The translations under genes were made by a program, and so were the position numbers. Under the pieces are notes generated by a model. That model did not search any database. It had not been told where the DNA came from and saw only the letters and a list, made by a program, of their open reading frames with translations. From Bacteroidota bacterium (GTDB lineage: Bacteria > Bacteroidota > Bacteroidia > B-17B0 > Aurantibacillaceae): 64,000 nt of DNA. The stretch spans positions 496,001 to 560,000 of the forward strand of contig JAUXZS010000020.1 of NCBI GenBank assembly GCA_030692515.1, written 5' to 3'. Shown piece by piece: positions 15,961 through 24,338 of this stretch (positions are counted from its first letter, which is position 1; each line of letters opens with the position of its first letter).

Positions 15961-16917
15961 TTAAAAATTTATTTCAGCATAGCCAAATCCGGTTGCACCA
16001 AAGCCATTACCATTGTAAAACAGGTAATTTTTATTATCTATTACAGTTAAAGTGGTGTAACACATCATGTCTTTATCCCAATCATCAACACTTTCAGACA
16101 CTTTAAGCTCGCTATCATTCCTAAACCACACTTTTCCATCTTTTGACTCGGCATAACCAGGTTTATAACTGTCTGTTGCTCTATCCCTCACCGAAAACAA
16201 CATTTTGTACAAATCATCCATTTTAAAAATAAATGGCCTTGATAAAGAAAACTCATTGGTTTGAGGTGATAAACAGTTTATAATTTCACTTTCAGAAAAA
16301 TTTAAAGGCGAGTTAGATTCTACCCGCCGAATATTTCCTACAGGAAGTTTTTTTCCTTTCACTTCTGTCCACTCACACACCCCATTATACCAAAGAGAAA
16401 AACTATTTTTTTCTTCCATCATGAAAGGTAAAGAACGTATAAAAGGGTCTTTATCTAAACGATCTAATAAGGGAGTTTGCGAACACCTCTTAAAAGTTAA
16501 TCCTTCATCATCACTCACTGCAACACCAGTAAAAAGAGAGAAACGAACTTTTTTCAATAACTGAAAGCCATAAAAATAAAGGTATTTTTTGCCATTGTAA
16601 TTCATGATGCAAGACGGTATAACTCCATTATCATCAAACATGCCATCATCACCTATATCTAAAACTGGTTCTTTTGAAACAGTAATTATTTTTTCAGGAT
16701 TATTTTTATCAAGATCAACATAACCAATTCTTCCAACATTTTCTTTATCCAAAGAAGAAAAATAAACTCTAATTCTATCATCTAACACATCCACAGTTGG
16801 ATTCATAGCATGCGTTTTTGCCCACCAAAGACTTCCATCTGGGACAAAAATTTTTTTCTTTCTTTTAATCTCCACTGTAGGAATTATTTTTTTCGATTTA
16901 AGCGTTTCATTCGCCAC
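15961..16917 (-). CDS. Five-bladed beta-propeller, glycoside hydrolase GH43/GH32-like protein (copy B)
   Basis: 318 aa from a GTG start that overlaps the end of the PhyH gene by 34 bp. It is a clear paralogue of the protein two genes downstream: PDGSLWWAKTHAMNP matches PDGSLWWSKKYALYP, MFDDNGVIPSC matches TFDDCGATPAC, and the C-terminus YNGNGFGATGFGYAEI matches YNGNNQGATGFGLAEL. Middle portions diverge more. A Lys-rich N-terminal tail of about 27 residues precedes the fold and is probably not essential. Activity is unknown. Confidence 0.7.
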   Translation of the reverse strand: MANETLKSKKIIPTVEIKRKKKIFVPDGSLWWAKTHAMNPTVDVLDDRIRVYFSSLDKENVGRIGYVDLDKNNPEKIITVSKEPVLDIGDDGMFDDNGVIPSCIMNYNGKKYLYFYGFQLLKKVRFSLFTGVAVSDDEGLTFKRCSQTPLLDRLDKDPFIRSLPFMMEEKNSFSLWYNGVCEWTEVKGKKLPVGNIRRVESNSPLNFSESEIINCLSPQTNEFSLSRPFIFKMDDLYKMLFSVRDRATDSYKPGYAESKDGKVWFRNDSELKVSESVDDWDKDMMCYTTLTVIDNKNYLFYNGNGFGATGFGYAEINF

Positions 16918-17702
16918 GATTTTACATCGTTGTCTGTTTCGCTATCATAACCAAGGAATAAATTTAAATAAGCATCATCAGAATATTTACCAGCTAACAT
17001 TTTTGGAAAACTAATTGCTTGTTTGATATATGGTTGAACATACATGTTGTTTATACCAATTCTATCATTTTGTGACTTATTATGTCCCGCTCTATGATAT
17101 AACATCGAATCAAAAACAATAGCAGAACCAATAGGTGCATTAGCACAAATTTCATTTCTTAAAATATATTCTTCTGACGGAAAAGCTTCTGTTTTTTGAC
17201 TTGCCGGCAAAATATAAGTCCCGCCATTTAGTTCATTAAAATCTTGCAAACAAAACAAAGCGCTAACAGCAAAAGGTCTTGAATAAGTAAAGTGCTGGTA
17301 AAGCAAATCGCGGTGCCATTTTAATTGATAATTGGCAGAGTTTGCACGGTTAATAATTCCATTTTGCTCACGAATAATATAATATTTCCCTAATACTCGA
17401 TTAAGTACTGCTGTAATTTTTTCGTTGAGTGCAACTTTATGCAAGAAGAAATCATCATAAACTAACAATGCTCTGGCGATGTCTGTATCATTTATTTTTT
17501 CAATTACCCCCGGCTCCAATTCATCCAACTGTTTTTTGTAAACCTCTTCCATTTTAATTTTTGCAATAGCAACTTCATCTGAACTTAAAACATTTGGTAT
17601 AATCGTAAATCCTTTGATAAGAATTTCTTCTGCATGTATTGCACTTTTATCTTCTTCTGCCTTGGTAAATTCGTTTACTCCGTAGTGTTGTATTTGACTC
17701 AT
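16884..17702 (-). CDS. Phytanoyl-CoA dioxygenase (PhyH) family Fe(II)/2-oxoglutarate oxygenase
   Basis: 272 aa. The iron-binding triad is visible: HRD with His near 130 and Asp near 132 (KWHRDLLY), and the distal His near 202 (LYHRAGHN), followed by an Arg (DRIGINNMY) for 2-oxoglutarate. The segment NELNGGTYILPASQK between them is a PhyH hallmark. In polysaccharide and natural-product loci PhyH proteins hydroxylate or epimerise sugar or acyl groups. Its 3' end overlaps the propeller copy B start by 34 bp. Confidence 0.82.
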   Translation of the reverse strand: MSQIQHYGVNEFTKAEEDKSAIHAEEILIKGFTIIPNVLSSDEVAIAKIKMEEVYKKQLDELEPGVIEKINDTDIARALLVYDDFFLHKVALNEKITAVLNRVLGKYYIIREQNGIINRANSANYQLKWHRDLLYQHFTYSRPFAVSALFCLQDFNELNGGTYILPASQKTEAFPSEEYILRNEICANAPIGSAIVFDSMLYHRAGHNKSQNDRIGINNMYVQPYIKQAISFPKMLAGKYSDDAYLNLFLGYDSETDNDVKSWRMKRLNRKK

Positions 17703-17719
17703 GACTTATAATTTTAAAT

Positions 17720-18394
17720 TTATTTGATACCAAACTTATCATAAATACTTAATTCGTCAGGCTTTGAAGGCGTTCCTTTAAACAATTTACCATCACCTGT
17801 ATCTTTTACTATTAAACACCCTGCTCCTATCAAACAATCTTTTCCAATATTAATGTTATTACCAACTGTAGAATTTACGCCCATAAAAGTATAATCACCT
17901 ACTGTACAAAAACCACTTATTACAACGTGCGACGAAATAAATAAATGATTACCTAATACAGAATGATGACCAATGTGATTACCACTCCATAAAACAATAT
18001 TAGATCCCATTTTCACAAATGGTTGAACCGTATTATCTTCAAAAATAAAAATATTATCACCCATAGTTACATTTCTCCAAACGAAAGACCGTGAGCTTAT
18101 GTAATTAGCAAGAGTATATCCTTTTTGCTTTGCATCATTATAAAAATTTTCTCTAGTACGATTTAAGGTATTATAAACTAAAGCAATGTGCATTTCAAAT
18201 TGATTAGTGGGATATAATTTTTCAATATCCTCATAAGGCACAACTGGCAAGCCAAATAATGTATCTTTTTTAAGAAACTCCTTATTTACAGTAAAAGCGA
18301 CTACTTCATATTCAGAATCGTGAGTGAAAAGCTCGTAGGCAACTTCTGCAAATGCACTATCTCCAAATAAAATTAATTTTTTTGATTTATTCAT
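17720..18394 (-). CDS. NeuD/PglD-like sugar O- or N-acyltransferase
   Basis: 224 aa. An N-terminal Rossmann-like domain (GDSAFAEVAYELF, about 9-21) that binds the nucleotide sugar is followed by a left-handed beta-helix of hexapeptide repeats (VTMGDNIFIFEDNTVQPFV onwards, about 110-200) that binds acetyl-CoA. A catalytic-type His is present in GNHIGHHSVLGNHL. Relatives acetylate amino or hydroxyl groups on sialic acid, bacillosamine or perosamine. Here no aminotransferase is in the cluster, so O- or N-acylation is open. Confidence 0.8.
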   Translation of the reverse strand: MNKSKKLILFGDSAFAEVAYELFTHDSEYEVVAFTVNKEFLKKDTLFGLPVVPYEDIEKLYPTNQFEMHIALVYNTLNRTRENFYNDAKQKGYTLANYISSRSFVWRNVTMGDNIFIFEDNTVQPFVKMGSNIVLWSGNHIGHHSVLGNHLFISSHVVISGFCTVGDYTFMGVNSTVGNNINIGKDCLIGAGCLIVKDTGDGKLFKGTPSKPDELSIYDKFGIK

Positions 18395-18400
18395 AACAAA

Positions 18401-19132
18401 TTATCTTTTAACAACTAAAATATCTTCTCGGCGATTAGCCATTGGTAAATCATTCGATTGAGGCATAACATATGCTTCGCAACCAAACCTACGCAACCTA
18501 GTAATAATCGCTAATACAATTGTATCATCCATTTTTTGATCACGATTTTCGTGTGCTGTTGAACCCTTTACTTGATTATTGTTTTGTAAAAATTGTTTTC
18601 CTTCCTCAGAATTTAAAAATCTGTCGCGCTTATCGATATTTGGAATATCACCAATTAAAAAATGTCCTCCGGCTTTTAAAAGATTTACCGATTGATGAAT
18701 AAAATCATATAAATTATCGTTAGCAAACACATAAAAAATTACACTGTAGCATAAAACATAATCAACTTTACCTATATACTTATTTAATCTATCATCATTA
18801 AAGGGGAATTTTCCGGCAAGCTTAATTATCTTATCGCTTGAAGGCAAATCTTGTATCATTTCTTCAGAATCAATTAAAATTAAAGTGTGATTGTTTTTCT
18901 TACAAACATCAATTAATTCAAAAGTCAATTCATCGCAACCGCATCCAATATCTACAATTACCTTATTGGTAGTATTATAAATTGGAAGTTTAACATTAAT
19001 ATCATTTAGGATTATTTTAGAAAAGCCTTTTCGGTATGAATCGGGAAACCCAATTTTTTCTGAAGCGGAAAGGCTCTTATCAGAAGCCATTTTTTTAAAA
19101 TCATCAAAATTTAACTCTTTATTCGAACTCAT
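18401..19132 (-). CDS. Class I SAM-dependent methyltransferase
   Basis: 243 aa. Motif I is VIVDIGCGCDELTF (about 57-70), with an acidic motif II LILIDSEEMI and the post-motif region DYVLCYSVIFYV and NLLKAGGHFLIGDIP giving the later motifs. Substrate cannot be deduced; position in the cluster suggests a sugar or lipid carrier-linked intermediate. It is 6 bp upstream of the acyltransferase gene and 41 bp after the cupin gene, in one transcript. Confidence 0.75.
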   Translation of the reverse strand: MSSNKELNFDDFKKMASDKSLSASEKIGFPDSYRKGFSKIILNDINVKLPIYNTTNKVIVDIGCGCDELTFELIDVCKKNNHTLILIDSEEMIQDLPSSDKIIKLAGKFPFNDDRLNKYIGKVDYVLCYSVIFYVFANDNLYDFIHQSVNLLKAGGHFLIGDIPNIDKRDRFLNSEEGKQFLQNNNQVKGSTAHENRDQKMDDTIVLAIITRLRRFGCEAYVMPQSNDLPMANRREDILVVKR

Positions 19133-19173
19133 TATGCAATTTTATTTATTTAAAATTAACTATAAATTTTCAG

Positions 19174-19584
19174 CTATTTATAATCTAAATAATCTTCGTA
19201 GTTTCTAATATAATCCTCCTCGCTATATTCGTGAGAAGCTAAAACAAGACAAATTGAACCCGACGAAAAATTGATTTCAGAGGCCCAAATTCCTGGTACA
19301 ATGTGAAGCCCTACATTTGGACTTCTTAACATAATAGTTCTCTTTGATTTCCCATCATCTAACAACACCTCAAAAGAACCACTAACGGCAACTAATAATT
19401 GATGACACTCCTTATGGGCATGCGCTCCGCGAGACTCACCACCCGGAATATCGTATAAATAAAAAATTCTTTTAATTGCAAATGAAATTTCTGCATTATT
19501 ATTTAATGCTGTAATATGGCCACTTCTATCGCCTATTTGAGGCAAATTAATAAGATTGCAATCGTTTACACTAACTTTTACCAT
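19174..19584 (-). CDS. WxcM/FdtA-type sugar 3,4-ketoisomerase-like cupin (copy A)
   Basis: 136 aa single-domain cupin. FdtA/QdtA enzymes isomerise dTDP-4-keto-6-deoxyglucose to a 3-keto sugar. The family core RGAHAHKECHQ (about 52-62) contains the HxH pair His55 and His57, and IFYLYDIPGGESRG plus the NVGLHIVPGIWASEINFS and YSEEDYIRNYEDYL segments match the family. Copy B's start overlaps this gene's start region by 1 bp. The usual partner aminotransferase is missing. Confidence 0.85.
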   Translation of the reverse strand: MVKVSVNDCNLINLPQIGDRSGHITALNNNAEISFAIKRIFYLYDIPGGESRGAHAHKECHQLLVAVSGSFEVLLDDGKSKRTIMLRSPNVGLHIVPGIWASEINFSSGSICLVLASHEYSEEDYIRNYEDYLDYK

Positions 19585-19982
19585 TACAAAACCCGGTTTT
19601 TAAATGTTTCAAAATTGCGTATATAATCATCATCATTATACTCTAAACTAGATAAATGAAAGCCAACTGAGTTGGTTGAAAAATTTTCGATATGGCGCCA
19701 CGTTAAAGCAGGTACAAACAACCCATAATACGAACGATTTAAAGAGAATTTTTCTTTTGTTCCGTCAGGCTGAGTGATAATAACATCAAAACTTCCACTT
19801 AACGCTATAATAACCTCGTCTTGTTTTTTATAGGCATGCCCCCCGCGTAATTCTCCACCGGGAACATCATACAACCAAAAAACGCGCTTAATTTCAAAAG
19901 GTATATGAGTTGGATTTTGAAGGAAAGTTAAATTACCTCTTGGATCAAGAATTTTAGGGAAATCAAGGATTTTAACCGACAT
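19584..19982 (-). CDS. WxcM/FdtA-type cupin (copy B, HxY variant)
   Basis: 132 aa, paralogous to the next gene: VFWLYDVPGGELRGGHAYKK aligns with IFYLYDIPGGESRGAHAHKE. The second His of the HxH pair is Tyr51 (codon 19830-19832), only one base from a His codon. In characterised FdtA, residues at this pair serve in catalysis, so this copy may have changed activity, be regulatory, or form a heteromer with copy A; the sequence does not decide. It is the first gene of the ten-gene cluster; the promoter is read just upstream. Confidence 0.8.
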   Translation of the reverse strand: MSVKILDFPKILDPRGNLTFLQNPTHIPFEIKRVFWLYDVPGGELRGGHAYKKQDEVIIALSGSFDVIITQPDGTKEKFSLNRSYYGLFVPALTWRHIENFSTNSVGFHLSSLEYNDDDYIRNFETFKNRVL

Positions 19983-20004
19983 TTTTTGTTTTCTTCAATT
20001 TTGC

Positions 20005-20012
20005 TAAAGATA
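20005..20012 (-). promoter_or_regulatory. Candidate -7 box of the ten-gene glycan cluster
   Basis: The minus strand reads TATCTTTA (taaagata on the plus strand), 22 bases before the first cluster gene's ATG. It matches TAnnTTTG at 7 of 8. No good -33 TTTG is evident. This would be the single promoter of the 7.7-kb cluster. Confidence 0.35.
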
Positions 20013-20132
20013 TAATTTTATAATTAATTTTGAAAATTTATTATGACTTTAGATTTATTGAAAAACCTAATGTTTAACCATTTAAAAAGTTATAAAAAAA
20101 ATCTTTTTTCATATTTGTTTCGTTCATTTTTT

Positions 20133-20140
20133 TATCTTTA
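20133..20140 (+). promoter_or_regulatory. Candidate -7 box for the L,D-transpeptidase gene
   Basis: TATCTTTA ends only 4 bases before the TTG start at 20145, and TTTG at 20114-20117 is 15 bases upstream. The spacing would give a very short leader, so this is a weak call. Confidence 0.25.
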
Positions 20141-20144
20141 ATCA

Positions 20145-21812
20145 TTGAAACAAATTTTATTTATATCCTCGCTTTTATTTTTAGTTGCTTGTAAAAATGG
20201 GTCAAACGATACGTCCCAAAAAATAGAAGTAAAAATACCACAAGCCGTAAATTTAGAAATACAAAAAATTCTTACTGAAATTTATAGTAATTCTATTGGA
20301 GACACACTCTTAGAAATAAATAAGGACACCTTAATTTCTTACAGGTTTTTCGATAAACTAAGAGATAAAAAAAATATTCTGTTTTCTAATAAAGGAAAAT
20401 TAACCTCGTTTGGAGATTCATTATTTTTTATAATCAAAAATGCACGCTTTTATGGCCTATACCCTAACGATTATCACTATACAAAACTTGAAAAATTAAC
20501 AAAGAAATTTTATAATCAAAAGGAAGATTATTATGACGCAGCAGCACTTGCCGAGGCGGAGATATTATTTACAGATGCTTATTTAAAGTTTGGCGCACAT
20601 TTAAATAAAGGTCGTTTTAATCCAGACACAATTCTTATCGAATGGAATCCTAAAAAATTAGATACCAATTGGGTTTCAATTTTAAAAATGGGTATACAAC
20701 AAAATAATTTGAATTTAGCTTTTGATTCTTTAGAACCAAAACACGCTGGTTATCACTTTTTAAAGAAGGCTATCCGTAGTTACATTAATGAAAATGAAAA
20801 ATTAAATTGGGACACTATTTCTTTTAAAAATATTAGCGACACCTTAAAGTTTAAAGAAGACCTTAAGCAAAAATTAATTGCAAGTGGAGATTATAATGAT
20901 TCATTAAACTTAAACGACAGTTTAAAATTGGCTAGCGCGGTTAAATCATATCAGAAAAAATTTAATTTAGAACCAGACGGAAAACTAGGGAAATTAACGC
21001 GACAAACACTAGCTTTATCAAAAGAACAAACCATTCGCCAGATGGAAATGGCTTTAGAGCGTTGGCGATGGGAACCCACAAAATATCCTGAACGATATGC
21101 AATCGTAAATATTCCGTCTGCCGAAATAAATGTTTATGAATGGGATAAAAAACACAAAATAGATACACTAGTTTTAAACAGTAAAATTGTAGTTGGAAAA
21201 CCCGAAACACAAACCCCTACTCTTAAAAGCAAAATAAATTATATGCTAATTTATCCATACTGGAGCGTTCCTTACACAATAGCTTGGAAAGAAATTTTAC
21301 CAATGGTGAAACGCGACACTAACTATTTGCACAAACATAATTTTGAAGTTATTAATTGGAAAGGTGAAGTGGTTCATGATCTTAGCACGTTAAACTGGAA
21401 AAAATTTTCGAAAGAATATTTGCCAGTAAAATTTAGGCAACGAATAGGTGACGAAAATAGTTTAGGTATTTGTAAATTTAATTTTAATAATAAATATGGC
21501 GTTTATTTACACGATACAAATAGTAAGCGTTATTTTAAAACCTTTTACCGTTATCAAAGTCATGGCTGCATGCGTATTGAAAAATTTGTGGACTTAGCGC
21601 GTTTTTTAATTCGCGATGACACTATAAGATTACCTTACGACACTTTAAACGCATATTTTGCAAGAGAAGAACAAAAACAAATAAATCTGCGTAAACCATT
21701 ACCAATATATGTAAGGTATTTTACAGCCAATGTTGATGAAAATCAAAAATTAAATTTATTTATAGACATTTATCGTAAAGATGAAGAAATGATGAAATTA
21801 ATTTATAAATAA
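20145..21812 (+). CDS. YcbB-like L,D-transpeptidase lipoprotein
   Basis: 555 aa from a TTG start, chosen because it gives the lipoprotein signal MKQILFISSLLFLVAC (Cys16). Cross-links peptidoglycan stem peptides (3-3 bonds) in the periplasm. An N-terminal alpha-helical scaffold is followed by a peptidoglycan-binding domain (about 245-290, LASAVKSYQKKFNLEPDGKLG) and a YkuD catalytic domain ending in SHGCMRIE with the catalytic Cys about 475. The His partner is in YGVYLHDTN. It resembles the long YcbB form rather than the short ErfK form. It meets the convergent flippase gene with no spacer. Confidence 0.9.
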   Translation: MKQILFISSLLFLVACKNGSNDTSQKIEVKIPQAVNLEIQKILTEIYSNSIGDTLLEINKDTLISYRFFDKLRDKKNILFSNKGKLTSFGDSLFFIIKNARFYGLYPNDYHYTKLEKLTKKFYNQKEDYYDAAALAEAEILFTDAYLKFGAHLNKGRFNPDTILIEWNPKKLDTNWVSILKMGIQQNNLNLAFDSLEPKHAGYHFLKKAIRSYINENEKLNWDTISFKNISDTLKFKEDLKQKLIASGDYNDSLNLNDSLKLASAVKSYQKKFNLEPDGKLGKLTRQTLALSKEQTIRQMEMALERWRWEPTKYPERYAIVNIPSAEINVYEWDKKHKIDTLVLNSKIVVGKPETQTPTLKSKINYMLIYPYWSVPYTIAWKEILPMVKRDTNYLHKHNFEVINWKGEVVHDLSTLNWKKFSKEYLPVKFRQRIGDENSLGICKFNFNNKYGVYLHDTNSKRYFKTFYRYQSHGCMRIEKFVDLARFLIRDDTIRLPYDTLNAYFAREEQKQINLRKPLPIYVRYFTANVDENQKLNLFIDIYRKDEEMMKLIYK

Positions 21813-23060
21813 CTAATTTTTTGAAGCGACTAATTCCTTCAAATTTTCAAAATCCATTTTTAGACTTATTAGTCTTTTAAATTTCATATTATTCATCCTA
21901 AAAAAAGCTGTTCCAATTGCCAAAGCAACAACAAAATAGGCAATATTAACAGTATAAGCTGCGCCATCCATATCATACCTCTCAATTAAAATTGGCGCAA
22001 AAATTAAAGAAACAATAAAACCAAAACTATTACAATACAAAATAAGTTTCAGCTTGCCGAGTGCGGAAAAATAATGGCTAATGATTCCAAAAAAACTAGC
22101 TAATAATATCCCAGGAGAATACAACATCATTAAACGTTTAATTCCAACATATCCATTTCCAAGTAAATAAATAAAAAAATCTTCTGGTAAAATAAAAATA
22201 ACAGCAACTGCTATAAAACTAAAAACAAAACTTGCTTTACTTAAGCTTAATGTTATTTCGGATGACTTAAATGTATTACCTGTGTTTGCAACCCTTGCCA
22301 AAAGAACTGGTGCTATTCCATTTGCTATAATTAACACCGATTCAATTAATGATGAAGCAGATGAATATAATCCAACTTTTGCAGTACTTGGTAATAAATA
22401 ATAACTGTAACGATTACAAAATATATGCATGAGAACAGCAGTCTGACAAATTAGTCCGTTTACAATAATAGGTTTTAAATAAAAAGGACTGGTAAATGAC
22501 GATTTTAAATCAAACTTAAATACAGAAAGTGTTGAGAAAATAAACGCAACTAAAAAGGAAAACAGTAACGGATATAGGTATGCATTAAAAGTAAATTCTT
22601 TTAATACTAATAAAGAAAATCCCAATCCACCTAACAAAATCAAAGGTTGAATTAGATTTAAAAAATTATAAGTTTTTACTTTTTCTTTTCCTAAAATTAA
22701 AACGCAATTAAATGTATTTATGATTATTAATACAGAAATTACGTAGCCCAACCATCCATATCCCGGAACTTGTTTATTTAAGAAAACAACTATTACATTA
22801 CTTAATGAAGCAAAAATAAGAGTATATATTATGCCAAATATGTAAACTTTTTTTAAATTAAATTTTGGGATAAAATAAATCAAACTGTAACCTGTATATA
22901 TTTCGTTTACAATTTGAATAATAGCAATATTCAAAATAAAAATACTTATCTCACCTCTAGAACTAACACCTAAGTATCTTGAAGAAATTATTAAAATAAA
23001 AAAATTAATAACCGCAACCAGTCCTTTTGTAAATAAACTGTGTACTATATTTTTAAACAT
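21813..23060 (-). CDS. Oligosaccharide flippase (Wzx/MATE-like membrane protein)
   Basis: 415 aa, almost entirely hydrophobic, with about 12 predicted transmembrane helices. Ser/Thr-flanked helices and the N-terminal LFTKGLVAVINFFILIISSRYLGVSSRGEI pattern of polysaccharide biosynthesis MOP proteins. It would translocate lipid-linked glycan across the inner membrane, and is separated from the glycan cluster by the L,D-transpeptidase gene, on the same strand as the cluster. A functional link is plausible but not shown. The C-terminus abuts the convergent gene at 21812/21813. Confidence 0.75.
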   Translation of the reverse strand: MFKNIVHSLFTKGLVAVINFFILIISSRYLGVSSRGEISIFILNIAIIQIVNEIYTGYSLIYFIPKFNLKKVYIFGIIYTLIFASLSNVIVVFLNKQVPGYGWLGYVISVLIIINTFNCVLILGKEKVKTYNFLNLIQPLILLGGLGFSLLVLKEFTFNAYLYPLLFSFLVAFIFSTLSVFKFDLKSSFTSPFYLKPIIVNGLICQTAVLMHIFCNRYSYYLLPSTAKVGLYSSASSLIESVLIIANGIAPVLLARVANTGNTFKSSEITLSLSKASFVFSFIAVAVIFILPEDFFIYLLGNGYVGIKRLMMLYSPGILLASFFGIISHYFSALGKLKLILYCNSFGFIVSLIFAPILIERYDMDGAAYTVNIAYFVVALAIGTAFFRMNNMKFKRLISLKMDFENLKELVASKN

Positions 23061-23103
23061 TGGGGCTAAAATTCTTAAGTTTAACGTAAAAATTTAAGAA
23101 ATA

Positions 23104-23517
23104 TTACCAAATAAATTCTACAACCTGTTTTAAGTCAGGATGTAAACTCTTGGCTACAGGACAAGTATAAGCAGCATGTTCGTACATTTTTTTTTCTTTC
23201 TCTGAAAAATTCTTTTTTGGAAAAGTTATTTTTACATAAATTTCTCCAATCCTTCTCGGTTCGGCGTACATTACTTTAGTTACCTCTGCGATTGCACCAT
23301 CAATGGTAGTAAAGCCTTCCTTCATAGCTACAATTCCCATTATGGATATCATACAGCTCGCCAAAGCAGTTGCTACAAGATCTGTAGGCGAAAACGCCTC
23401 TCCTTTGCCATGATTATCTTTGGGTGCATCTGTATTTATCAGGGTTCCTGATTGAAGATGAGTAGCCTCAGTTCTTAATTCTCCTACGTATTTAACTAAA
23501 CTTGTTGCCATAATCAT
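23104..23517 (-). CDS. OsmC/Ohr-family peroxide-reducing protein
   Basis: 137 aa. OsmC-fold thiol peroxidases reduce organic or inorganic hydroperoxides with a Cys pair. One Cys is in ALASCMISIMG (about residue 58) and one in YTCPVAKSL (about 119), the spacing expected of the catalytic pair; FSPTDLVATALASCM is the family motif. The most probable start is the first of two nearby ATG codons at 23517; the second, at 23511, is equally possible. Its neighbours do not explain the function. Confidence 0.85.
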   Translation of the reverse strand: MIMATSLVKYVGELRTEATHLQSGTLINTDAPKDNHGKGEAFSPTDLVATALASCMISIMGIVAMKEGFTTIDGAIAEVTKVMYAEPRRIGEIYVKITFPKKNFSEKEKKMYEHAAYTCPVAKSLHPDLKQVVEFIW

Positions 23518-23554
23518 TGTTTATACAAAAATAGGATAATACCTTGTAATTCTT

Positions 23555-23562
23555 TAAATTTG
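23555..23562 (+). promoter_or_regulatory. Candidate -7 box for the exported protein gene
   Basis: TAAATTTG is an exact TAnnTTTG match 5 bases before the ATG at 23568. The very short leader makes it uncertain. Confidence 0.3.
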
Positions 23563-23567
23563 TTATA

Positions 23568-24338
23568 ATGTTTAGAACACTTTATTTATTTCTTTTTTCC
23601 GTTATTTTTTGCGGTTTTATTGCTGGTCAAGATAAGCCCGCGAACGCTTTAAATATGGATGAAGGAACCACTTTAAATGTATTATACAGAAATGATGGTT
23701 CGGGTAAAATATATGCCAACACAAGGGGCTTAGGCGTTTTATATCGCAGAGGCAGGCATATTACTGCTAAAACCCGTTCTTATTACGAAATAGACTTTCA
23801 ATCATTAAAACATCCTAAGGAAGTAAAAATTAGTGGGTCTGCGACTGATAAAAAAAGATTTGTATACGGTAAAATAAACCAAGTATTACTTATTAGAGGT
23901 GCAGTTGGCATGCAAAAAGTATTATACACAAAAGCAGATAATAAAGCTATAGAAGTAAGATATAGCTATTCTGTCGGTCCTACTTTAGCATTTGGAAAAC
24001 CTTATTACGTTCAGGTTTATAGAAATCAAAACTTAGGTGGCCCATCAGTTAGTCCTGATGTTGTTAAATTTGATTCAGAAAGTTTCACACAAGACAGTGT
24101 TGTTGGGAGAGGGGCATTTACAGATGGCTTGGCTGAAACAAAAATATATCCAGGAGCAACCGCTAAACTTAATTTAAGTTTTGAGTATGCTCCATACACC
24201 AATCTTATTAGAGCAATTGAAACCGGCATTTCTTTAGACTATTTTCCAAAAGCATTGCCTATAATGGCAAGAAATCCAGCAGAAAACTTTGTTGTAACAT
24301 TTCACATAGGATTTGTGTTTGGATCCAAATGGTATTAA
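23568..24338 (+). CDS. Exported hypothetical protein, probable outer-membrane beta-barrel
   Basis: 256 aa. A signal peptide (about 1-20, ending FIAGQ) is followed by a beta-rich chain with alternating aromatic and polar residues, repeated RGx[14 protein letters not shown] and [10 protein letters not shown] strands, and a C-terminal aromatic strand ending GSKWY, all consistent with a small outer-membrane barrel. I recognise no named family. Its last 10 bases overlap the lipA start at 24329. Function unknown. Confidence 0.65.
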   Translation: MFRTLYLFLFSVIFCGFIAGQDKPANALNMDEGTTLNVLYRNDGSGKIYANTRGLGVLYRRGRHITAKTRSYYEIDFQSLKHPKEVKISGSATDKKRFVYGKINQVLLIRGAVGMQKVLYTKADNKAIEVRYSYSVGPTLAFGKPYYVQVYRNQNLGGPSVSPDVVKFDSESFTQDSVVGRGAFTDGLAETKIYPGATAKLNLSFEYAPYTNLIRAIETGISLDYFPKALPIMARNPAENFVVTFHIGFVFGSKWY

